Shown: one piece after another, positions 25,393 to 33,605 of the stretch
Layout: each line of letters opens with the position of its first letter
Numbering within the stretch: position 1 is the first letter of the stretch
Source: Lysobacterales bacterium
GTDB taxonomy: Bacteria > Pseudomonadota > Gammaproteobacteria > Xanthomonadales > SZUA-36
Reading direction: 5' to 3'
DNA length: 64,000 bases
NCBI GenBank assembly: GCA_014238945.1
Contig: JABAAB010000126.1
Location: 27,884 to 91,883 of the forward strand
The notes under the pieces: generated by a model
The model's input: only the letters and a program-made list of their open reading frames with translations
Databases searched by the model: none
Told to the model about the DNA's origin: nothing
Made by a program: the position numbers and the translations under genes

Positions 25393-26328
25393 GGCACCCA
25401 TAACCGACTTCGCTATCTGAATATCCTGCACGGCAACACCGGTGAGGTCAGCGACCGTGACCTGCTGGTCCGATGTCCTGCCGATGGTATCCCCGGCGAT
25501 GATACTGCCGAGTTCTACCAGCCCTGCCTGTGTCACCGCCTTGCGCTTCAATGCCTGGTGTATTTCACCGCGCTCGATACATTGCGGAATGCTGTCTGCA
25601 ACGACCAGGTCGGCGTGTTGCAGAATCTCTTCAGCCAATTCCTGTTTGTCGTGTGTGTCCGAACCCACCGCGGTGAAATGGGTTCCGGCCCGGGCCTTCC
25701 CGGTGAGTATCGGCCGGGTTGCCGGAGTGGTTGTCACGATCAGGTTGCAGGATGCCATGATGGCATCGGCGTGCGTGGTCGTGGCAACGCTGAAGCCCCT
25801 GGCACTCATGTCCCGTGCATATGCAGACAACTTGTCTGCACTGCGGCCCCATACCAGCACCTCGCGGCAAGGGGTGACAGGCGCCAGGTATTCGAGTTGC
25901 AAGCGTGCCTGCATACCGGTACCGACGATGCCAATACGCTCGACGGTGGATGGCGCCAGGTATTTCGCAGCGATCGCACCTGCAACGGCGGTGCGAATAT
26001 CGGTCAGGTGTCCTTCATCCAGCAACACGGCTTCGAGTTCGCCGGTTTTTTGGCTGAATACCAACATCAGCCCGTTGCTGGAGGGCAACCCAAGTTTTGC
26101 GTTCTGATAGAATCCGGACGCGATCTTGATGACATAATGGTCATCGCCGGTGAGATATCCGTACTTGATGTGGACGTCACCCGGGGGCTCCTGCAGGATC
26201 AGTTCACCCACCGGTGGTACCACGGCTCTTCCCTGGCTGTAGGCAACGAAGCCGCTTTCAATCTCAGCCATCAGGTCGACGGCGGGCAATGCAGACTTGA
26301 TCTGGTCAAGGGTCAGGATCTTCATCAC
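25384..26328 (-). CDS. Ornithine cyclodeaminase/mu-crystallin family enzyme
   Basis: A 314-residue NAD(P)-dependent enzyme. It has the family's substrate lysine region HIKYGYLTGDDHYVIKIASG, the segment LLDEGHLTDIRTAVAGAIAA, and a Rossmann loop IGIVGTGMQARLQLEYL. Members include ornithine and alanine/lysine-type cyclodeaminases, ketimine reductases and amino-acid dehydrogenases. The start overlaps the stop of the upstream aminotransferase gene (ATGA), so the two are translationally coupled and probably act on the same amino or keto acid. The last residues (GASE) and stop codon fall within a palindromic repeat, so the native C-terminus may have been altered by its insertion. Confidence 0.87.
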   Translation of the reverse strand: MMKILTLDQIKSALPAVDLMAEIESGFVAYSQGRAVVPPVGELILQEPPGDVHIKYGYLTGDDHYVIKIASGFYQNAKLGLPSSNGLMLVFSQKTGELEAVLLDEGHLTDIRTAVAGAIAAKYLAPSTVERIGIVGTGMQARLQLEYLAPVTPCREVLVWGRSADKLSAYARDMSARGFSVATTTHADAIMASCNLIVTTTPATRPILTGKARAGTHFTAVGSDTHDKQELAEEILQHADLVVADSIPQCIERGEIHQALKRKAVTQAGLVELGSIIAGDTIGRTSDQQVTVADLTGVAVQDIQIAKSVMGASE

Positions 26329-27446
26329 AGACAGGATTCCAGGGTCTGTTCCATGCGTGCAAAGGCATCTTCAAGCACTTCACGGTCCTGCCCGAAGGCA
26401 ACACGCAAATGGTGATCCATGCCGAAAGAATCCCCGGCACCGACAAAAACACCGGCTTCACGGCAGAGTTTCTCCATCAGTTGGGTCGAATTCATGTCCA
26501 GTTGATAACGGATGAACGATACCGCAGAGGCCTGTGGTGGTGTGCAACTGAACAGGCCATCCTGTTTTGCCATCCATTCTTCGAGTACCGGAAAACCGTT
26601 GCGGATATAGTCACGGGTCCGCTGGATGATACGTGGCCGGACCTCGGGTGACAGTGCGTGACTGGCGAGAATGTTGCTCAACATGGTCGCGGTGATGGTG
26701 GTGTACTCGTGCCGTCTCCAGATGTCCTCGACGGTTGCGTGTGGCCCGACCAGCCAGCCAATCCGCAAGCCCGGCAGACCGTAGGCCTTGCTCATACTGC
26801 CCAGCGCCAGCACCTTTGGGTAACGCCCGTAAAATGATGGTGTCTCCTCCTGCTGCACACGTTCTGCGCCTCGATACACCTCGTCCGCCAGGATCCAAGC
26901 GCCCACCCGGTCCGCGGCGGCGATGACGGCATCCATCTCCGCAGCGGTCATGATGTGGCCGGTAGGATTGTTCGGGTTGCAGATTGCGATGATACGCGTC
27001 CTGTCATTCACCTGAGCATTCAACTCGTCGATATCGAGTTGCCATCCCGCTTCGGGTACAAGGCGGAACGGTCTGACCTTACAGCCCATATTTTGCGCCA
27101 GACCCCAGACCTGCTTATAGGTTGGTGACTGGGTGGCCAGTTCATCTCCGGGTTCCAGCAGGGTCTGGATAATGACATGGTTGGCTTCGGCGGCACCCAC
27201 GGTCACCAGTACGTTGTCGATACTGGCACCGTCATACAGGGCAGCAATATTTTCACGCAATTGGGGAATGCCGTTGACGTGCGGGTAGTTGATCTCCGTC
27301 GCCATCAACGCAGCCACCTTGCCGGGATCATCCCCCAGCAATTCTTCGAGTCGCATCGGGTGGACACCGCTCTCCGTCAAATTTATATCCACCTCCTGCT
27401 CCCAGGTGGATTGGGTGTATTCGAGGTCAAATGGTTTGAATTTCAT
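26325..27446 (-). CDS. Class I/II PLP-dependent aminotransferase
   Basis: A fold-type I aminotransferase of about 373 residues. LVTVGAAEANHVIIQTLLEP and YKQVWGLAQ build the cofactor pocket. IAICNPNNPTGHIMT contains the substrate-contacting Asn, and ILADEVYRG the Asp that binds the pyridine nitrogen. VLALGSMSKAYGLPGLRIGW carries the PLP lysine and the phosphate-binding Arg. The start is placed at MKFKPFDLE (27446); an ATG at 27482 is also in frame but neither has a clear ribosome site. The 4-base overlap with the cyclodeaminase-like gene points to a two-step conversion such as transamination followed by imine reduction or deamination. Confidence 0.88.
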   Translation of the reverse strand: MKFKPFDLEYTQSTWEQEVDINLTESGVHPMRLEELLGDDPGKVAALMATEINYPHVNGIPQLRENIAALYDGASIDNVLVTVGAAEANHVIIQTLLEPGDELATQSPTYKQVWGLAQNMGCKVRPFRLVPEAGWQLDIDELNAQVNDRTRIIAICNPNNPTGHIMTAAEMDAVIAAADRVGAWILADEVYRGAERVQQEETPSFYGRYPKVLALGSMSKAYGLPGLRIGWLVGPHATVEDIWRRHEYTTITATMLSNILASHALSPEVRPRIIQRTRDYIRNGFPVLEEWMAKQDGLFSCTPPQASAVSFIRYQLDMNSTQLMEKLCREAGVFVGAGDSFGMDHHLRVAFGQDREVLEDAFARMEQTLESCL

Positions 27447-27488
27447 CAGCTGATTCCGCAGGCAGAGTTGTCCGGTGATCATATCAAC

Positions 27489-27579
27489 GATAAAGGGGCC
27501 TGATAAAGGGGATAAAAGGGGATAAATAAGGATAAAGGGATCAGAGCCCCATATTAAAAGGGCTCTGATCCCTTTATCC
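27489..27579. repeat. GATAAAGGG direct repeats plus 20-bp perfect hairpin
   Basis: From 27489 to 27530 there are several direct copies of GATAAAGGGG or close variants. They run into a perfect inverted repeat: left arm 27530-27549 (begins GGATAAAGGG, ends AGAGCCC), loop CATATTAAAA, right arm 27560-27579. The arms are 20 bp without mismatch. It lies between two divergent genes, so it is not obviously a terminator for either. Confidence 0.75.
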
Positions 27580-27737
27580 CGGAGATTTCTGTACAGGGCC
27601 AGGCAAAAACTGCGAGAATCGGTTGCTCAAAGTCCGTGGGGATTTGGGATGGCTTGTCAATTCGCCCTGAAGGCCCCGAATAAAATGCTTGTTCAGCACA
27701 GTTGCTGTTAGCAACCTGGTTAATTACCGGCAGGGTC

Positions 27738-30700
27738 ATGTCAATGAAAATTAGAAATATACTTAATAAAACCATCAAGAAAAATTCCGTTCAGGTCAGC
27801 CGTCATACGACGCTTGCCGCGTTATTCCTGATCCTTGCCGGTCAAGGGATCCATGCGAATGACCAGGAGACCATAGGCGAGGCTGCCAAGGGTTTAACCC
27901 TGCGCAGTATTGGTCCTGCGCTGATGGGTGGACGCATTTCCGACATCGAGATTCACCCCACCAAAAGCAGCACCTGGTACGTGGCTGCGGGCTCGGGTGG
28001 ATTATGGAAGACCATCAATGCCGGAACCACCTGGAAGCCGATCTTTGACAGCCAGGTGTCTTACTCGATCGGGGATATAGCCATTGATCCCAACAACCCG
28101 GATGTGATTTGGATCGGTAGCGGTGAGAACGTCAGCGGACGTCACGTGGCCTGGGGTGATGGTGTTTACAAAAGCACCGATGCCGGCAAAACGTGGACCA
28201 ACATGGGTCTGAAGCAATCCGAGCACATCGGCAAAATCCTGGTCGATCCACGCGACAGCAACGTGGTCTACGTGGCCTCGGAAGGTCCGCTGTGGTCTGC
28301 GGGGGGAGACCGGGGTCTCTACCGCTCATCTGATGGCGGGTCCAGTTGGGAAAAAGTGCTGGAGATTGATGAGAACACCGGGATTACCGATATTGAATTC
28401 AATCCTGCCAATGCGGATGTCATTTACGCGGCAGCCTATGAGCGTCGGCGTCATATATGGGGTTTTATGGCCGGTGGGTCCAACGGCGGAATCTACAAAT
28501 CGACCAATGGCGGTGATCAGTGGAAAAAACTCGATACCGGACTGCCTGACGGGGACGTAGGGAAGATCGGCCTGGCCGTGACCGCGGCTGACCCGGGTCT
28601 GGTCTATGCCACCATTGAGGCGGATAACGAGAACAAGGGTTTCTACCGCTCCTCTGACCAGGGTGAAAGCTGGAGCAAGAAAAATTCATACATCTCGGGT
28701 GGCACCGGACCACATTACTACCAGGAACTGGAGGCATCTGCGCAGACCGCGGGCCTGGTATTCCAGATGGATGTATTCCTGCGGGTCACCCGCGATGGTG
28801 GTGCCAGTATTGACATCCTGGGTACCGGTCGTGAAAAACACAGTGACAACCATGCCCTGTGGATAGACCCGCGCGATGACCTTCACCTGCTGGCGGGTAC
28901 CGACGCAGGTCTATACGAAAGTTTTGACCAGGGTGACAGCTGGCGTCACTTTCCCAACCTGCCCGTATCGCAGTTCTACAAGGTCGCGGTCGACAATTCA
29001 GAACCGTTTTACAACATCCTCGGGGGCTCCCAGGACCTGGGTACCTTGTTCGGTCCTTCCCGGACCATGACCACCGAAGGGGTACGCAACCAGGACTGGT
29101 ACGTGCCATTGGGTGCCGATGGCTACGGTGTTGCATTTGACCCCGCCGATGGCAACATCGGCTACATGGAGTACCAGCAGGGCTACATGTACCGTCATCA
29201 CCGGGACAGCAACGAACTGGTCCACATCCAGCCCCAGCCCGCACCCGGCGATGCACCGGAGCGCTGGAACTGGGATACACCCATACTCATCAGCCCCCAT
29301 GATCCTGCGCGTGTGTACGTCGGGTCACAACGCTTGTGGCGCAGCGATGACCGGGGAGACTCATGGCAGGCGGTCAGTGACGACCTGACCACCAACAGGA
29401 ACCGCTACGAACTTGAATTCATGGGCAGGGTTTGGAGTGTCGATGACCTGCATGACAATGGCGCCATGTCCAAATATTCGACCCTGACCGCCGTTTCAGA
29501 GTCACCCCTGGCCGAAGGTGTGCTCTATACCGGCTCGGATGATGGCCAGGTGTACACCAGTCCCGATGACGGCGGCAGTTGGCAACAGACAAATGACCTG
29601 CCGGATGTGCCCGAATACTCATTTATCAATGATATCGAGGCATCCCTCCACGATGCGGATACCGTCTTTGTGATTGCAGACGCACACAAGCAGGGGGACT
29701 ATTCCCCCCATGTATTCACCAGCAGCAACCGGGGCCGCAACTGGCGTTCGATATCGGGGGATCTGCCCACCGGGACGATCGCATGGGCCATACAACAAGA
29801 CCATGAGAGTGAAGACCTGCTGTTCCTGGGTACCGAGTTTGGTGTTTATTTCACCTTAAACGGCGGTCAGAACTGGCACAAGCTGGCCGGTGCCCCGACC
29901 ATTTCGTTCCGTGATATAAAACTGCAACGCCGCGACAATGACCTGGTGGGCGCAACCTTTGGACGGGGTTTCTATATCCTCGATGATTATTCCGCACTGA
30001 GGTCCATGGCCAGCCCGGATTTTGGTAAGACCGCGAGCCTGTTTCCAGTGCGTGATGCCTGGTGGTACATCCCCTCGGCCCCTTCACAGGCCGTTGGCAT
30101 GCCGACACTGGGCAGTGACAGCTACTCGGCACCAAACCCGGCTTTTGGCGCCAGCATCAGTTATTACCTGGATCGTAAATACAACAGCGACAAGAAAACA
30201 CGTAACGCGGATGAGAAGAAGATCCGTGAGCAGGGTGGTAATGTGGCCTTCCCGGGATGGGAGACGCTCGGTGACGAATCCCGGCAGCCCAAACCACGTG
30301 TCATGGTGCTGGTGCGTGATGCCAGTGACCAACCGGTGCGCTGGATCGAGGCGGTCAACAAAAAAGGTACCCACCGGGTGAATTGGGATTTGCGCTATGC
30401 CGCCCCGGACGCCATCGACCTGACCACACCTGAGTTTGTTCCACCCTGGGCCGGTGAGCCGCAGGGCCCACTGGTTGCCCCGGGTGTATTTTCGGCGCAA
30501 CTCTATGTATTGGCCGATGGCGAAGCGACAGCGCTTGGTACAGTTCAGGAATTCAGTGTTAAACCAGTACGCAACGCACCGGACGGCATCGATTATGCAG
30601 CGGTTGCCCGCTATCAGCAGGACACGGCCACCCTGCTCCGAAACATCGCCCACGCCGGTGAGGAACTGGGCCGGACCCGCGAACTGCTGAAACACATGAA

Positions 30701-31037
30701 AGCCGCGGCCGTTAACGCCAGCGGAGCGACACCGGACTTGTTTCTCCGTCTGGATGCCTTTGGCGCAGAATTGAGCAAACTGTCGGTGAGACTTTCAGGA
30801 GACCCGGTTCGCAGGGGTCTGAACGAGACATCTGTTCCATCGATAGGCGGGCGGGCGTACAACGCGGCCAATAACTGGAATACGACCCAGCCAGCAACGA
30901 CGACTCAGAAGTCCGATTTTGGAATCGCAAAACAGGATTTTGCTGATTTTATGGTTGACCTTGAAAGACTGTTAAGTGATCACTTGACCCCGCTTGAGGA
31001 AGCACTTGAATCAGCAGGCGCACCCAGTTGGCGATGA
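27738..31037 (+). CDS. Large exported BNR/Asp-box beta-propeller protein (sortilin-/sialidase-like)
   Basis: A protein of about 1,100 residues with an N-terminal signal region (HTTLAALFLILAGQGIHAN). It is followed by many Asp-box or BNR-type repeats, such as GGLWKTINAGTTW, GVYKSTDAGKTW, GLYRSSDGGSSW, GIYKSTNGGDQW and VFTSSNRGRNW. These mark one or two multi-bladed beta-propellers like those of VPS10/sortilin and glycosyl hydrolase families. The C-terminal ~250 residues carry an Ig-like strand region and helices. No catalytic motif can be assigned, so a binding or peptidase-associated role is as likely as hydrolysis. Start at ATG 27738, with 27744 as the alternative. Confidence 0.82.
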   Translation: MSMKIRNILNKTIKKNSVQVSRHTTLAALFLILAGQGIHANDQETIGEAAKGLTLRSIGPALMGGRISDIEIHPTKSSTWYVAAGSGGLWKTINAGTTWKPIFDSQVSYSIGDIAIDPNNPDVIWIGSGENVSGRHVAWGDGVYKSTDAGKTWTNMGLKQSEHIGKILVDPRDSNVVYVASEGPLWSAGGDRGLYRSSDGGSSWEKVLEIDENTGITDIEFNPANADVIYAAAYERRRHIWGFMAGGSNGGIYKSTNGGDQWKKLDTGLPDGDVGKIGLAVTAADPGLVYATIEADNENKGFYRSSDQGESWSKKNSYISGGTGPHYYQELEASAQTAGLVFQMDVFLRVTRDGGASIDILGTGREKHSDNHALWIDPRDDLHLLAGTDAGLYESFDQGDSWRHFPNLPVSQFYKVAVDNSEPFYNILGGSQDLGTLFGPSRTMTTEGVRNQDWYVPLGADGYGVAFDPADGNIGYMEYQQGYMYRHHRDSNELVHIQPQPAPGDAPERWNWDTPILISPHDPARVYVGSQRLWRSDDRGDSWQAVSDDLTTNRNRYELEFMGRVWSVDDLHDNGAMSKYSTLTAVSESPLAEGVLYTGSDDGQVYTSPDDGGSWQQTNDLPDVPEYSFINDIEASLHDADTVFVIADAHKQGDYSPHVFTSSNRGRNWRSISGDLPTGTIAWAIQQDHESEDLLFLGTEFGVYFTLNGGQNWHKLAGAPTISFRDIKLQRRDNDLVGATFGRGFYILDDYSALRSMASPDFGKTASLFPVRDAWWYIPSAPSQAVGMPTLGSDSYSAPNPAFGASISYYLDRKYNSDKKTRNADEKKIREQGGNVAFPGWETLGDESRQPKPRVMVLVRDASDQPVRWIEAVNKKGTHRVNWDLRYAAPDAIDLTTPEFVPPWAGEPQGPLVAPGVFSAQLYVLADGEATALGTVQEFSVKPVRNAPDGIDYAAVARYQQDTATLLRNIAHAGEELGRTRELLKHMKAAAVNASGATPDLFLRLDAFGAELSKLSVRLSGDPVRRGLNETSVPSIGGRAYNAANNWNTTQPATTTQKSDFGIAKQDFADFMVDLERLLSDHLTPLEEALESAGAPSWR

Positions 31038-31098
31038 CCCAATGGACATTGACCATGAGTAACCTGTGATGAGTAATCAGTGACACAGGGAGGTGCCA

Positions 31099-32082
31099 AT
31101 GCAGCAGGGTGACCCTGTTACAGGCGACTCAAACGCCTCCCCGGTTCTTGTCGTACTGGCCGCCGGAATGTCGACCCGTTTCGGTGCAGTGAAGCCGCTG
31201 GCAGCCGTCGGCCCGAATGATGAAACATTGTTGGATTACGTGATGTACGATGCCGCCCGCTCGGGCTACGGTAGTGCGGTATTCGTGGTGCGGCCTGAGA
31301 TCGAAGAGGCCGTGTCTCGGCATGTGGAGTCGCTCACTTCCGGTTCTTGGCCATGTCGCTTTGTGTATCAGCGCCTGGACGACCTGCCCGAAGGGTCATC
31401 CCCGCCGCCAAACCGAAGCAAGCCCTGGGGTACGGGACATGCAGTCTGGTCAACCCGGGATGCGGTGACGGGGCCGTTTGCGGTGGTTAACGCCGATGAT
31501 TTTTACGGCCAGGCGGCCCTGGCGCTGCTGCCACAATATTTCCCCGAACTCGGCCTACAGGAATTTCTGGCGATCAGTTATCGTCTGACGGACACGCTGC
31601 CGGAGTCAGCGCCGGTCTCAAGGGGCATCCTGGATTTAGACGACAGCAGTTATGTCCGAGAAATACGAGAGGTGCTTCGTGTCTGCCGCAGTGACTCGGG
31701 GATAAGCGGAAGAACACCCGCTGACACACCGGTCAGTCTCACAGGAGATGAAGGCGTGTCCATGGGGCTGTGGGGGTTCACACCGGACATTTACCCGCTG
31801 CTTGAGCGTGGTATACGTACGCTGGTCAATGGGCCGGCCCAGGACGCTGCGGTCGAGTACTACCTCAGTGAGGCACTCAACGACAGCATCGCATCCGGCG
31901 AGGCCAGTTTAAGAGCTGTGGACTCGGGGCTGCCCAGCTTCGGTGTGACCTTTCCCAATGACCGGCCCGTGGTTCAGGCCCGGATCAACCACATGATTGA
32001 GAAGGGTCATTACCCGGCGGATCTTTGCACGGCGTTCAAGGCGCTGAGCAGCGGCGATACATCTTCTGTGGGGCAAGGCTGA
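31099..32082 (+). CDS. Sugar-nucleotidyltransferase-like protein
   Basis: A 327-residue NTP-transferase domain protein. VLVVLAAGMSTRFGAVKPLA is the nucleotide-binding loop of sugar-1-phosphate nucleotidyltransferases, SKPWGTGHAVW contacts the base, and VVNADDFYG holds the metal-binding Asp pair. It would couple a sugar-1-phosphate to UTP, GTP or CTP. The ATG at 31099 has AGGGAGG just upstream; a GTG at 31093 is in frame but less likely. Its stop overlaps the start of a symporter fragment (TGATG), and a GHMP kinase and GH109 enzyme lie on the other strand, all pointing to sugar salvage. Confidence 0.78.
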   Translation: MQQGDPVTGDSNASPVLVVLAAGMSTRFGAVKPLAAVGPNDETLLDYVMYDAARSGYGSAVFVVRPEIEEAVSRHVESLTSGSWPCRFVYQRLDDLPEGSSPPPNRSKPWGTGHAVWSTRDAVTGPFAVVNADDFYGQAALALLPQYFPELGLQEFLAISYRLTDTLPESAPVSRGILDLDDSSYVREIREVLRVCRSDSGISGRTPADTPVSLTGDEGVSMGLWGFTPDIYPLLERGIRTLVNGPAQDAAVEYYLSEALNDSIASGEASLRAVDSGLPSFGVTFPNDRPVVQARINHMIEKGHYPADLCTAFKALSSGDTSSVGQG

Positions 32083-32372
32083 TGCAACTTTCATCCCTGC
32101 ACTGGTGGGTACTTGTCCTCTTCGGTGTGACTGCATTGTCGCTGGGCCTGGCATTCGCGCGGCGCGCGGGGCGGGGCACCGAGGAGTACTTCCTGACCGG
32201 TCGATCCATGCCCTGCTGGTTCCTCGGCTGTGCCCTGGTCTACAGCGCATTGTTCGGTACCGGTTTTCTGGTCTATGGACAGACCATGACCGGTATTTTC
32301 AATATGGTCGTGGCCGCAGTTTCCGGATGGGGTCTTTTCAGGGTGTTGCCCCGGGTTGGTTTTCTTTCCTGA
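32082..32372 (+). pseudogene. Na+/solute symporter, N-terminal stub
   Basis: This starts with MQLSSLHWWVLVLFGVTALS, then RRAGRGTEEYFLTGRSMP, the signature that follows helix 1 in sodium:solute symporters. Helices 2 and part of 3 follow, and the frame then stops at residue 96. A full transporter needs about 500 residues; the rest is absent, and the galactokinase gene ends 18 bases away on the other strand. The coupled start (TGATG with the nucleotidyltransferase) shows it was once part of that operon. A deletion that also brought the kinase gene close would explain it. Confidence 0.75.
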
Positions 32373-32390
32373 TAAGGGAGCCGACCCGTT

Positions 32391-33605
32391 TCAGACTCCT
32401 TTCAGACCCGCGCCTTCCGAAGCAATCACCCGAAACAGCAGATCTTCGCTGACCACCTGTCCGCGCGGCTCGTAGTAACGACTGGCCAGCGCCTCGCGGA
32501 TGGCCTCTTGGTTGCTTTCCCCGCAAAGCACCAGCACCGCACCGCCGAGCCCCGCTCCGGTGAGACGCGCACCTGCGGCACCGGCGTCGCGGGCGATGCT
32601 GACGATCTGGTCGAGTTCAGTGGTGCTGACTTCGTAGTCGTCACACAGGCTTTGGTGCGAGGCATTCATGAGTTGGCCGAAGCCGGTTAAATCACCCTCG
32701 ATCAGGGCCTTGTTCGCCTCATTGACACGAACTGCCTCACCGACAACATGCCGAAACCGTTCCATCACGGGGGTCTCCAGGACATCCTCCGCTAATTCCA
32801 GCAGTTTTCGAGGATGGTCAACAGCCGTGAAAAGTGGGCGATAGTCAATGCCGGACGATGGCTGTTGCTCTCCGGGGATCACGATGGGCCACATCGCCGC
32901 CAGTGCCTGTGCACACTCATGGGTTCGATCGTTGTAGGTGGTCTGAGCATTTCCTGATTTCTCTGCCACGACACCACTGTGTGCCACCAGGAACACCCAG
33001 TCATCGGGAACCGGTACGCTGCGCACCTGCAGTGGCGCAAATCGAACGTCCAGGGCATGACCACTGTGGCCACAACAGATGATGGCCTGGTCCATGCCGC
33101 CGCCCCGGGTTCCCGTGTAGCGTTCCGCTTCGGCCACCAGTGCTGCCAGTTCCAACCGGTCAAGGTCCTGGTCGTTCGCAGCTAGAAGCGCCAGGGCAAC
33201 AGCGATGGAAAACGCCGAGGAGGAACTCAGTCCGGCGGCTACGGGCAGATCAGAATCGACCAGGATGTCGGCACCCCGGCTGATGCCATGGCCACGGACC
33301 AGCTCCTGAGCCACACCCTTTGCGTAATTGCCCCAGTCCCCGGCGGGGCCCGGATCAATATCGGTTGACAGTTGGAATTCGACATCACGAAATGACGTTG
33401 TCCTGTTACTGAGCCGTACCTGGCCATCCGAGCGGGGCAGCACCGTCAAGGTCACGTGACGTTGTATGGCCATCGGAAGAACGGGGAGCAAACAATAGTC
33501 AATGTGTTCACCGATCAGGTTCACACGTCCCGGTGCCCGTACCGTGAACTCCTGATTAAACGGGGCCCCTTTAAGACCGGCACCTTTAAGTCGTCCCCTG
33601 CTCAT
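32391..33605 (-). CDS. galK: Galactokinase-like GHMP kinase
   Basis: A 404-residue GHMP-family kinase. RAPGRVNLIGEHIDY (about 23-37) is the galactokinase signature, PVAAGLSSSSAFSIAVALAL is the phosphate-binding loop, and AAGARLTGAGLGGAVLVL the third GHMP motif. In the signature, the usual Gly after DY is replaced (DYCLLPVLP), which could shift sugar specificity. It would phosphorylate galactose or N-acetylgalactosamine at C1 with ATP. The ATG at 33605 overlaps the stop of the GH109-type gene (ATGA), so the two are coupled. The adjacent nucleotidyltransferase could use its product. Confidence 0.85.
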   Translation of the reverse strand: MSRGRLKGAGLKGAPFNQEFTVRAPGRVNLIGEHIDYCLLPVLPMAIQRHVTLTVLPRSDGQVRLSNRTTSFRDVEFQLSTDIDPGPAGDWGNYAKGVAQELVRGHGISRGADILVDSDLPVAAGLSSSSAFSIAVALALLAANDQDLDRLELAALVAEAERYTGTRGGGMDQAIICCGHSGHALDVRFAPLQVRSVPVPDDWVFLVAHSGVVAEKSGNAQTTYNDRTHECAQALAAMWPIVIPGEQQPSSGIDYRPLFTAVDHPRKLLELAEDVLETPVMERFRHVVGEAVRVNEANKALIEGDLTGFGQLMNASHQSLCDDYEVSTTELDQIVSIARDAGAAGARLTGAGLGGAVLVLCGESNQEAIREALASRYYEPRGQVVSEDLLFRVIASEGAGLKGV

